The notes under the pieces were generated by a model. That model was not told the DNA's origin. It saw nothing but the letters and a program-made list of their open reading frames with translations, and did no database searches. Positions 48,801 through 59,203 of a DNA stretch of 64,000 nucleotides are shown here, in pieces. The position numbers and the translations under genes were made by a program. The stretch's first letter is position 1. Every line of letters begins with the position of its first letter. This stretch comes from Thelonectria olida (Eukaryota; Ascomycota; Sordariomycetes; Hypocreales; Nectriaceae), in the NCBI GenBank assembly GCA_020736575.1, contig JAGPYM010000001.1:3534001-3598000 (forward strand). Reading direction: 5' to 3'.

Positions 48801-51800
48801 TGACACGCTTGGTTCGTCGTGGAGGCTGCCGCCTCGTCACCGGCCGACTGACCTGCTGCTCCAGCAATGCCACCACTGTCTTGGGATCGCCCTTGTTTGA
48901 TACAGAATGCAATGACAATCGCCAAAGTCCGTTATGAGAGAATCTGCGCTCAGACAATGGCTTCTCCCAAAGGCGCGAGCTCTGAATGCTGAGCGGCTCT
49001 AGATGCTTTCTAATTCGGCGCCGCGCCACAGCCGTAGAAATCTGATCATCCTCTACTAGAGCCGCAACCTTAGCAACTTTAGCACCTGGGGTCCAGAGAA
49101 ATGTTTGAGTGGCTCTAGAGGCAGTTGCGGCAGGCGAGGAACTAGGACACCATAGCGTCTTGGCAGGATTTGTATGCAGAATCCTAGGGTGACCTTCGTA
49201 TTCGCGCTCAAAGCTATCGGCGTCCTCCACCCTCAACAAATGTGAAGACTTGGGCAAGCTTGAGAAATGGAAATTATCCCCTATATCCGCCTCGGTCGGC
49301 ACGACTGCCCGGGTGTCCACGTATCCCGCTTGATCCTGGGCTAGCCCTTGCTGCACAATGCCGCCTTGGGTGGGGTTTGACGCCTGAGATGAGGGGGAGT
49401 GTGCAGGACTATCTTTGACTTGCTGGAGGGGGCCGGGCCGGCTTTTCTGATTCGCTGGCAAAGTGTCTTCTGTTGGTGTTCCAAGCGAGAGTCTGCGACT
49501 GTGATTATCCTGCACTGAATCTGGATTTGGTGTGACAGTCCCCATGGTTGATTGAGAGTTTCGGAGCATTAGTGTACCCCGGAGTCCCTTCCATTGATCT
49601 TCTTGTTGCCCCAGCTCCGTCTCAAGGTTAGCGAGGAGGGTCATCCTGTCCCGCGGTTCGCTGTCTGGCTCTTCGAGCCTATTCAGCTGCTCTTGGATGA
49701 CGGCTAGCGCATGATTCGGAGACTCGAGCGGTGAGGGTTGAGCTTGAATGGCCATCGGCACCAGGTTGGTCCTGCTGAGCAAGAGCGGCGCGGGCGGAGG
49801 AACTTTTCGAGGCCTTGCAGTTTGTCTTCTCTCTGAGAACGTCGGGCATTCTTGTCCGACGCGACGGTGCCATCCTTGCTCGGGCATCCCCTGCCTCCCC
49901 TCGACAGCCGGCACGGTCGTCAATACAGTCTCAACACCATTGGGGGTCTCACCCACCACGGCCGACTCCTCCATGCCGTCATCCTTGTCTGGTGGGGAAG
50001 CTGCGGTTTCGGCCTCGTCCTCTGATAAATCCTTCTTTAGCATCAGGGGCACTTCCACAGTTCGGGCCTTTTGGACATTGACGAATGTGACCGGAGAGTG
50101 GATCGATCCGTGGTTTGAAGTGTCATCGTCCCAGCTGTTTCCTTCCGCAAATGGGGTCAATAGGCTCAAATCCTCAGCTGGAAGAACAGGTGAAGACCGT
50201 CGATCCGCCACATTCTTAGATCGGCCCTTGCGCGTCAATGGCTTAAATTCCAAATCTGATTCGTAGTTCATGGCTTGGTTTGCAGTCAAATTGACTCTCA
50301 AAAGACCGCCGATCGGTTGCTTTTCTCGAGGTCGAGGGAAGTCTTCGAGCAAATTGGATATGCCCTGGGTTGCAACCGATGTCCTTGCAGACCCCTCCGT
50401 CTGCTGCGTCAAGCTGCGTGGAGAGACTGACCCCACCTTCTCATCCAGTAGCATTGACAGGATAGGGATATCCGGGACAGACCTTGACCGTCTCCGTAGA
50501 CTCGCTGCGGTGCTCGATCTTACACTCCTGGAGTCTGGATAGAACATGTCCATCTTCTCGTCCCAGGTCATGCTTCGCGTGTCACCTGCCAGCATGGTTC
50601 CAGCGCTTTTAGGCGGCGGTGGGAGTGGAAGAAGTCTGTCAGCGGCGTCCGGGAATACCACTGACTTCTTGTTTCGTGAAGCACCACTCGAGAGTGACCG
50701 CTTGTGCTCGTGCATGTTCGGAGACCCTTCAGCAGGGAAGATGGCTCGGTCGATCTCAGGCCATCGCGGGATAGGTCTGGGTCGGTGAACCACTGAGGTA
50801 ACTCTTGGTGAAGGAGCTGTCGTAATCTTGTTTGACTTGCTCAACTTTGCATCCTTGATGGAGTCCACAACATGTTTGACGGCAGTTGGGTCTTTGTACT
50901 CAATTGTCTTCATAAGCATGACAGTCTGGTCTAGAGGACTCCTTTGGCTATGTTCCTCATTCAGCTTGGCACGACTCTCCCGGGGGTGAGTTGGCAAACC
51001 AATCTTCGCAGACTTTGATGCTGGCGATTTCGACGTAGGGGGTAGTATAGGAGGTATCTGTTGGCTTGAAGAATTGCCCCTTTGTCTAAACGGTCGGATA
51101 TCTATGTTGTGCGTTTGGTGCTTGAGAGGAAGACTCGACTTTCGTGCGTCAACGGGGATGGAGAAGTTGACTATAGAATACGGGGGATCCTTCGGGAGTG
51201 GTTTCGCATTCAAGGTCATCGGTGACGCCTGGGCGGAGGCTGGCGAAGATGCATATTGTTGGGGCCGAGAACCATATCGGGGTGTTCGGGGAGATGCGGT
51301 TTTTAAACCTGGGGTAATCGGTGATACTTGTCGAGGGGACCTTCGTCGCAGTTCTTCTAGGGCCGGTGAGAGCATGACAGAGGACGTAGATGCGACTGAA
51401 ATATCTCTGGTTCCTGATCCCGAAATGTTCTTGACTAACGTCCCGTTCAGCTTTGTTTCGTTTCCTCCAGCCACGTCCGCTAAGCTTTTCGATGACCTGT
51501 TGAGGGCTTTGGGGGGTATCGGTGGTGGTTTCAGGTCCATACGAGATGCAAGTCGTATTGAAGGAGCAAAGATTCGACCTGCTGCCACACGTTTTTTCTC
51601 GTTGTATACCGCAGTATCCAGGTCAACAGTCGGAATCTTCGCCAAGACCTTCTGCTCGTGGTCTCTATGCATCACTGGGCTTGAAATCACCAGTTTTGCG
51701 CCGTTCTTCTTGAAAGTCTCCGAACGCTGTTTCTTGGCTTCCAGGCTGACCGGCATAGTCTGAGACCTGATCGGGGGGAAGAAATGGCCCTGAACTGGTA

Positions 51801-52978
51801 ATCCTCCCATTCCCGTCTCGGCTTGTCCAATACCAGGTCTTGCGATAACCGGGAGCGTCGATGTCGAGGCCCCTGGGACTGTCCTCAGTGCAGTCGTGGT
51901 AAATTGAGATGCCCTTCGAAATGATGCCAGGATCTCCTCGGCTTTGACGTCCTCATATCGGCTGGGAACTCTCGTAGAGTCGGCTGTAGAAATTTCTCGG
52001 CTTTGCAGATCTCGACTTTGTAAGTCTCTAGTCATATTGTTATTTTGCGGGTTTGCATCTTCAACTGGACTGGTCGGCCTTGGTTTGGGGGGTGCAAGAC
52101 CATCCCTGAATAGCGTCAAGATAACTGAAGATGGTTAGTTGAAGCCATGTCGGGTATCGTCCAACATACCAATGAGGAGTGAAAGGCCTATAGCAGGAAC
52201 CGCGGTCCTGGCTATCAAGTTGATTGATCTGATGCCCAGCATCAGAGGAACACTCGTCTAGGTTTCTTAGTTGAAGCTCGATTTCGCGTACGTACTCGGG
52301 GCAGAACTCACTCCTGTCCAGGTACCGAAGCCAAGAATGATAAGAATCGCAGCCCGACTCCGGCTCGAGCCAGGTTCCCCATTTTGAATGTCCTTGAATA
52401 GCCCAAATGAGATAGCTCGGGCCAAGACGGCAGTCGTAAAGGCAAAGTCGGCCGTGAGAAGAACGAAACCGTAGGGCAGAATCGATGTGCTCGTGAGGCA
52501 GACGCTGTCGAGTTGTGGTCGCTGAAGTCCAACAAAAACACCACCGAGAATAACGCGAACGAGGATTGCGCCTTGAGCGAAGAGTGATTCGGTTGACGAA
52601 ACTCGGTCGTGGTGGTTCATTGCCCAGATGATTGCTTGTTGTAAAGATACTCGAGCAAGTTGGTCGAAGATAGAAGCAAACACGATGGCGACCTGACATC
52701 CTGTTGATGAGTTGACACTGATTAAGGTAGTAAAGAAATCTGTCTGAGCCCACAGGGCTGAAGTAGCAAGGAAAGTAACGAGGACCAGCCTCAGGCCATC
52801 TCGCCAGAGAGAAGAGGCATGACCTTTGATATAAAGAAAGACAGCACCCGTAGCGGCATTGACCACCATGCCGCTTTATTGTGTTAGCAGTGCATCGCGA
52901 AGGTTTTCATGGTGGTGAGGGGTTGACGTACAATGCGAAAGCCGCAGTCAAGGCCTGAGAATTGCTGGAGTTGTCCAT
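45874..52978 (-). CDS. Giant multi-span membrane protein with long repeat-bearing disordered tail, function unknown
   Basis: Four exons: 52932-52978, 52312-52873, 52170-52257 and 45874-52124, totalling 2315 residues; all junctions are GT-AG and keep frame. Residues 1 to about 235 are hydrophobic with about seven membrane spans (GLRLVLVTFLATSALWAQ, VAIVFASIFDQL, GAILVRVILGGVFVGL, PYGFVLLTADFAFTTAVLA, AAILIILGFGTWTG, SVPLMLGI, AVPAIGLSLLIVILTLF). The rest, over 2000 residues, is a Pro/Ser/charged tail, probably cytoplasmic. In its last about 700 residues short Leu-Trp motifs recur (SLWTPAPAKK, SLWTKPAPAP, GPLWTSP, GLWEPSP, DSLWSVQ, GLWSAN). Two pairs of longer repeats occur: QPDAEIWNSYLP / QPNAELWATYLP and GLFSLNHRRSDFRTSS / GLFSLNHRRTNYRTTS. 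A DQDQDQ run lies at about 46281-46310. I recognise no enzyme domain. A membrane-tethered scaffold is plausible inference. Related proteins seem to exist in other filamentous fungi, from memory. Confidence 0.82.
46690..46930 (-). repeat. Two SLNHRR coding repeats within the giant protein
   Basis: The units GLFSLNHRRTNYRTTSELPAAL (near 46655-46715) and GLFSLNHRRSDFRTSSLSPAAL (near 46870-46930) are about 70 codons apart and clearly duplicated. They share the invariant GLFSLNHRR core. Confidence 0.8.
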
Positions 52979-55438
52979 AGCAGCAGTCGTAGCATTCAGC
53001 ATATGTGAGGTGCCAGGGTTAGAATACGATCCCAGTCAATGGGAAGAAGAGAAGGAGACGTCAAAGAATTAGACAAGAAGATTAACGAAGGCTAGAGGAC
53101 AAATGAAAACATGATGCTATCCGCAAGCAATGGTTAGACTACCATTGGGAATCCGGTATGGGGCGCAAAGGAAAGACACAAAGGAGATTGAAGAGAAGGG
53201 AAACAGAGAAGGGAAAGAGAAGTGTTCGTGTTGCCTTACGTCTCTAGATGCTAGGGCAGACGAACGGAGCATGGGGCTCGATATGGAGTGCGCTTGCACC
53301 AGCCTGGTTGGAATTGGGGGTCTCAAACGGAGGACCTCAGGTCAAACAGGACCGTGTTCGAACTGGCTCATGAACTTGACGGCGATCAAGAGCAATGAGA
53401 AGCATGATTGGGCGATTGAGCGAGTCTGGGAGCAGTCGGTAGCGCGTGCTTGGTAGCATGTTTCAAGTGAAACTCGGCGTGTTGGGAAAAGAGCATGGAT
53501 CTGTAACGGCGAAGAACCTGAGACGAGCGGATCGAACGGTGGCTTCGGGCAGCGCTGGTGAAATATAGACGGGGTAGACGATATGCTTTGGCTCGTAAAT
53601 AGAACCGAAGGTGCTCTTAATCGGGTGGTTCCCTCCGTTGTCGTTCACCTCTGTCTCTGGCTGCCTCCCCATTTCGCGTCCAGCCTCTCGTGTGTCCATT
53701 GTCCGTCTTTGTCGCGGTTGACTGTTGAACGATAGCAATCGGTTCCAGCGCCCATCAGGGGGCGTCGCAGAGTGCTGGGCCCGCCCAATGAGTCCCAGTA
53801 CAATGTAAAACCATGGCTTGGCCGGATGACGGTTCCAAACAGGTGGCGCCTTGTTTGCAATAAGTGGGAGAAAGTTCCAAAATACGTAACTCTCCTTTGT
53901 TGTCTTCTTCAAGAAGGAAGGAAAAGAAAAAAGAGGAAAAAGATTCATCTGACGTCGGGCACAATTGAGGAAGAATTAGACGCCCAGCACAAGACACGAG
54001 CGTTCGGACAGTGACCGAGATGGCAACGGGGGAATCCGGCAACTGGTGCGCAGTAGCGTCACCCGCCATGGCACGGGAGGCAGGGGTTCTGGGGCCAAGG
54101 GCTTCGAGGGCGAATGGGGACAAACTTCAGGATCCCCAATGGGGTTAATTTATGAGAGCTTTCTCTTCCGAGGAACGGTTCGGATGAGCTGAAGCGAGTC
54201 CTTTGTGGAGGATGATGGACGGAGGTTTCCCCAGATTTATTGTCATTTTGGCGCGAGGTTGCAAATGACGGTTGGGAATAGATGAATGCCTGACGCTACC
54301 TAAGGCCAAACGTCAAAATGCCAGCACGTCAGAGTCTGTCAACTGCTCCTTCCTGCCGAATGACACCGTCGTAATGGTGTTAGACCTGATTGATAGCTGA
54401 TGCCGTAATAAAAGCGCGGGGAAGGTCAGCACTTGCCGATGCAGATGCAGCTTGGCCGGTACGCACGTGCAGCCCCCTCACGCAGCCTCCCAAACTCGCG
54501 TTTGTCTAATTATGAAGTAAGCGCACATGCGGCTGACTCTCTGGTCCTCGTCCACCGAGTGGCAGACATCACAAAAATCCAGAAGTCCAGGTCTCTTGGC
54601 GAATTTGGGCCGGTACGAACCTCGCAGTCTGCGTAAGACGACCTTTAAGCCCACGATGTCAGAGGCTCGCTCATGCTTACAGTGGGCTATCTCTAACGAT
54701 AGCCCTACCCTAAAGAAGATTTGCAAGCAACTTGGTCTTGGACAAGGTGAAAATAACTGGGCGGCATTCTCCTCCAGCTCAGTGCCGAGTCAGGACAGTT
54801 CTTTCAGCCGCCTATTGTCGGCTGATGGGAAGATGCAGATGGCACAACCCTCCTCAATCGAATCACTCACACTCGCACGCACACTTACCTTACCTACCTA
54901 CCTAGGTAGTCGTCGACGAAACTCAGGCAACCCGCATTCTAGCCCGGCTAGTTAGTAATGCTGCTTTTGCTCAGGCTTTTATTGTTAGATAGCGTATGTG
55001 ACCACTATGATGACCTGAATAGCTGTATGTGTATTAATGATGTATATCTGTACTGGCAGTAAGTCTCCTAGCCCCACACCCCTCCTAGAATCTATTCTTA
55101 TTTGCTAATGCTTCGCGGAGCCTTCGGCGCACCTACGCCAAAGGTCACATGACTTGTTGAGCACAAGGCTCTGTACATGACCCAATTCGACAATTTCAAC
55201 CTATTAACCACGGCCAACACCGCCTTAAGTTTACACTGTATGGCATCGACTTTATGCGACCTTCGCCATAGCTCAGGATCCAGTCTGCCGCGCGAGGGGC
55301 GATGCTGGAACCTTAAATCGGCGATGCTACGTAGCAACGGGGAGATGGCGATGTTGCTGGCTGGGAAAGAGAGTCGCGCCGCGCCAAGGGATGTTGTTTT
55401 TCCGTACTAAGGAAAAAGGCTGAGATGATGGTGCAGGA
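52979..55438. other. Spacer of about 2.5 kb
   Basis: Promoter of the giant gene, then non-coding sequence. A TACC tetranucleotide repeat lies at about 54883-54909, close to the adenylosuccinate synthetase fragment. Open frames here have no motif. Confidence 0.5.
54883..54909. repeat. TTACC/TACC repeat with CCTAGG palindrome
   Basis: Tandem TTACC-TACC units end in CCTACCTAGGTAG, which contains an inverted repeat. Confidence 0.8.
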
Positions 55439-56025
55439 ATGGCCATGGCTGAGGTGTCAAAGTACCTTATGCACCGAGTAACTGTTGACTGTAACTACTA
55501 TACCAGCCTGAATCTCACGAAGGTAGATAGTGCCTATGGCATGCTTGTGACACGTGTTAAAACGCTCTAACACTCTGCAGCTCGACGTTTTGGATACTTT
55601 CGAAACGATTAAGATCGCCATCGCTTACAAGATCGACGGAGAGGTTAGTAATGCCAACGAGATCATGATAGATTGTGGAGATGCTAACCGTTTGGAAAGG
55701 AACTGGACTCTTACCCTGCGGATCTTGACATCCTGAACCGAGCTGAGGTGGTTTACCACGAGATGCCAGGCTGGCAAAGGCCGACCACCAACGCGAGGAC
55801 CTACTATGATCTCCCCAAGGCGGCCCGCGATTACGTTGAGGTGAGCATATTTACCTGGGCTAGCATAACGAATAGTGGCGCTAACCACCAGCAGTACATT
55901 GAGAAGTTTGTCGGAGTTAAGGTAGGTGGGCGGGTATACTGACCTGCACCGCAATTGCTAAAGTGAAGCAGATCAAGTACATCGGCACTGGTCCTGACCG
56001 TGAGGCCATGATCCAGCGCGCCTGA
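55439..56025 (+). CDS. Adenylosuccinate synthetase C-terminal fragment, spliced and open (partial gene duplicate)
   Basis: Five exons can be joined in frame: 55439-55522, 55581-55643, 55700-55840, 55895-55921 and 55972-56025, encoding about 122 residues. From residue 19 the sequence follows the C-terminus of adenylosuccinate synthetase (Ade12): NYYTSLNLTK, LDVLDTFETIKIAIAYKIDG, SYPADLDILNRAEVVYHEMPGW, PTTNARTYYDLPKAARDYVE, YIEKFVGVK, IKYIGTGPDREAMIQRA then TGA. The full enzyme is about 425 residues and makes adenylosuccinate from IMP, aspartate and GTP. The GTP-binding N-terminus and the catalytic residues there are missing, so this piece cannot be a complete enzyme. The four introns keep GT-AG ends and CTAAC-like branch sites and no frame is broken, which argues for a recent DNA-level duplication. 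The first about 18 residues do not look like Ade12. An in-frame TGA lies at 55421-55423. It may be a pseudogene fragment or expressed as a short protein. Confidence 0.78.
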
Positions 56026-58217
56026 TTGCGCGAGATAGAGGAGGCACCCGAGGCTCAACTTGGATCATGCGTAAGAAGTGGTGGCTGCCGAAGCTATTCG
56101 GTGACCCGAAACAGAGTGTGCGCATTTGGAGAATAGACTTAGATTACTTATAGGTAAACTATGCCTTAGACTACTACTGATAGCTGTTTGTATACCTGCC
56201 TCCGTGCACGTGCTATGGGTTGTGATGCATCCTGCGAGTATCATCGTTTCATCGCAGGCTAGAATCGATTTATCCCCCCTGGGCCTGGCTGTGCCTGGCT
56301 TTGCCGCTATGATCGGGCGCACATGATCGATGCGAGGTGCTATTAGGACTACATTGGGAGAATAACAAAGGGAGAGGTAGCTCGGAAGGGGATGTCAACC
56401 TAGCATGGCCATTTTGAGTTCTGATATCATATAGATCAATGCCGCTCACTTTGATGAAGGTCCCTTAGGAGATGGCAATAATTGAGCCAATGCTGATGCC
56501 TTAGCTGAGATAAATCTTTGTTACTGCAGAATTAATACACTATCGCTGTTGACTACATTCCGAGACTGAGAAAAGGTAGCTTCATAAACATATGACCTAT
56601 ACATGAGGTTCCGTAACATTGCGACCTGCCTGGCTGCCTTCCCTCCTTTGCAGGGTTCTTGTACCCTTCCCTTCATCCTCTTTCCCCCTGTGCCTCTGCA
56701 ACTATAGGATGCCTTTGTATAAAGCCACGCATTGACCCGAAGGCCAGATAGGCCTATTGCCTGACCATTGATGAACACTAACTGTGGACGGCGGCCGCGT
56801 GGAAGTCGGCTTTTATGAGCTCGCGCCTCGCTCAAGCACTTACTCGCGCGACCCGAACTGCGACACGTTTTGCCCACGCGAGAGAAGCAGAAAAGGCTGG
56901 ATGCTGGTTTAGACAAATCGGAGTGCAAGCTGGGTCAGTCGATTACTCATTGAGTCATTAATGTACGCGTCTTCTTCCCATCGTCTTCTAGAACTCCGCC
57001 CGAGATTCGGGATGTGTTTCTTCTAGCCAACTCACGACGACAAGACCACTTGCTAAGTTTGCTCTACTGGCCAGGGCTTTGGCTGTGTGCCTAGACGCTG
57101 GCACACAGTAGGGTAAAGCAGCAGCAGCTTAGGCTCCACACCAGAAATGGATTGGACGGCAGGATTTGTCGGGGGCGACTATTGAGGTATCTACGCTATC
57201 GACCGACAACACAAGACAGCACACGCCCTTTCTTTAACATCACATGTCATTACCCGTAACTCAGTGTTCTTCACTAATTGCTCATCCTAACTCCAGTCCC
57301 GTGCTCACAGCCGGTCCTTGCCGGTTGCTCATCAACACCTGAACCGGCCCGGTGCTCTTCTTTGTCTCCGATTACCTGCTCGACTCAGTAATTATAACGC
57401 AGTACACACAGTCACCACCGGGACGAGCAGTCCGCTCTCCGTCTGCGCAAATCGACCCCGACCGGTCCTCTCGTTTGCTCCGCTGCTTTCCCGGACGCCG
57501 AATGTACGGCCTGCATGACTGCATATCGGAGGCGGCGTCGGCGGCGCGGGGAAGCATGGATGTGGAAACTCCGATCATCAAGAAGTTATGCTCTCGAGAA
57601 GAGTCACACTTCATATTGCCATGCTGCTCGAGTGCGATTGATTCGTCGAATCATTGTTCATCACCGTGAACTACGGTGTACGATATCAACTCTTGATGGA
57701 TCTGCAGACTAAATTAGGCCCCTTTCACACGCCGAGCGGTGCTGAACTTCCCCGCGAAGTGACTCGCCAATCGCCAGCCGCATGATGGTCAGATGCCGGT
57801 CCAGCCGCACCACATCACCGCCTTCTTTTCAACGATGAACGTGCACCAACGTGATAATCACCTTCCATACGTGGACATACGAGCTATCCTTGCGGACTTG
57901 TAGCACCGGAGCAACTCGCCGAAGATGATGCCTTACGCTGTGCTTGTTCGGATGGTTCCTCCGCTGTGATGCCATCATGGACGGTTATCTCGACTCTATC
58001 AAAACGTGCCGCACTAGCTACCACCTCTCGGATCCGAAGTGATAGCATGGTTTCCATACAAATCAAAATCTATATAAACCTGATTTCGTCTCTGCTGTAG
58101 AAACGGAAAGTGAGATCAATAGATCAACTAGATTACCAAGACAAAGGATCAAACCACAAGTTCAACGCGCCACCCCCCCCAAACAACACCAAACAAAACA
58201 TCACCTCACACGCAGCT
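56026..58217. other. Spacer of 2.2 kb
   Basis: No supported gene. The minus-strand frame at 56521-56928 has no family motif. The right end is the promoter of the FMN-binding protein. Confidence 0.5.
58071..58078 (+). promoter_or_regulatory. TATA box
   Basis: A good TATATAAA match lies about 140 bases before the ATG at 58218, a usual fungal distance for a TATA element plus leader. Confidence 0.6.
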
Positions 58218-59006
58218 ATGGGTCGCTACGATCTCGAATACCCCAAAGAGGCCACCAACACGGTCAAGCGTCTCAACGAGCGCGGCACCTACTCCCTCGA
58301 GACCATCCACCGCATCATCAACTCGTCCCAGATCCTGCACATCTCCTTCACCTCGCCCTCGCAGCCCTTCCCCGTCATCCTCCCCATGATCGGCCAGATG
58401 GGCTCCTTCGACCGCCCCAGCGCCGACACAGGCGACCCGCTCGACCTGTACCTGCACGGCTACGTCTCCTCGCGCATCATGAACCTCAGCCGCGCCCAGT
58501 CCGACGGCGAGGACCCCCAGGGCATGCCCGTATGCGTAGCCGCATCCCACGTCGACGGCCTAGTGCTCGCCATCTCCTCGTTCTCTCACAGCTACAACTA
58601 CCGCTCCGCCGTCCTGTTCGGCCACGCCACGCTCGTGACGGACGAGGAGGAGAAGATGTACGCCATGGAGCTCATCACCGACAGCGTCGTGCCCGACCGC
58701 TGGCGACACACCCGTCTCCCGCCCACCAAGGCCGAGCTCCAGAGCACCGGTATCCTTAAAGTCCGCATAGCGTCTGGCAGCGCAAAAATCCACGTCGGAC
58801 AGGCCCACGACGACAAGCACGACATGGAGAACGAGGCCATGAGGGATTCCGTCTGGACGGGTGTCCTGCCCATCCACCAGACCATGGGAGAGCCGCTGGC
58901 GAGCCCGTACAACCGGGTTGATGTTCCTGGCTACATCTCCCAGTTTGCGCAGGACTTTAACGGAGACAACCAGCAACAAGCTCTCGATGCGGCAAAGGAT
59001 CAATAA
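58218..59006 (+). CDS. FMN-binding split-barrel protein (pyridoxamine 5'-phosphate oxidase-like)
   Basis: A single exon of 262 residues. The frame is open from 58110, but the ATG at 58218 (MGRYDLEYPKEATNTVKRL) is the natural start, following an A/C-rich leader and a TATA box, and is how this family begins. Conserved pieces are RGTYSLETIHRIINSSQILHIS, FPVILPMIGQMG, LDLYLHGYVSSRIMNL, PVCVAASHVDGLVLAISSFSHSYNYRSAVLFGHATLV, and a late WTGVLPIHQTMGEPLASPYN. This layout is that of the flavin-nucleotide-binding, pyridoxamine-oxidase-like family of small cytosolic proteins. They bind FMN; the substrate is unknown for most. No signal peptide or span. Strong C-ending codon use suggests good expression. 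I do not see true Pdx3 features, so I do not call it pyridoxine biosynthesis. Confidence 0.82.
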   Translation: MGRYDLEYPKEATNTVKRLNERGTYSLETIHRIINSSQILHISFTSPSQPFPVILPMIGQMGSFDRPSADTGDPLDLYLHGYVSSRIMNLSRAQSDGEDPQGMPVCVAASHVDGLVLAISSFSHSYNYRSAVLFGHATLVTDEEEKMYAMELITDSVVPDRWRHTRLPPTKAELQSTGILKVRIASGSAKIHVGQAHDDKHDMENEAMRDSVWTGVLPIHQTMGEPLASPYNRVDVPGYISQFAQDFNGDNQQQALDAAKDQ

Positions 59007-59203
59007 AAGGTCTTTAGGATTGGTATATTGCGGAACATGAGAGAAGCGAGAAAAGGAGACGAGGTTCACTTTGCCAGGTGAGAAAAGCGAAAATTCGAAT
59101 CAAGTGAAGGAATATCCAACTGGGTGTATTGCCAGGTAGCAGTAGTGCAAAGTATAGGATGTTCTTAATCTGGAAGAAAGATGGAAAATATACAGGATTA
59201 TGT

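Noticed and set aside
52061..52753. 230-codon minus-strand frame beside the membrane exons of the giant gene
   Set aside because: Same strand but wrong frame; it reads through the real introns and has no hydrophobic pattern.
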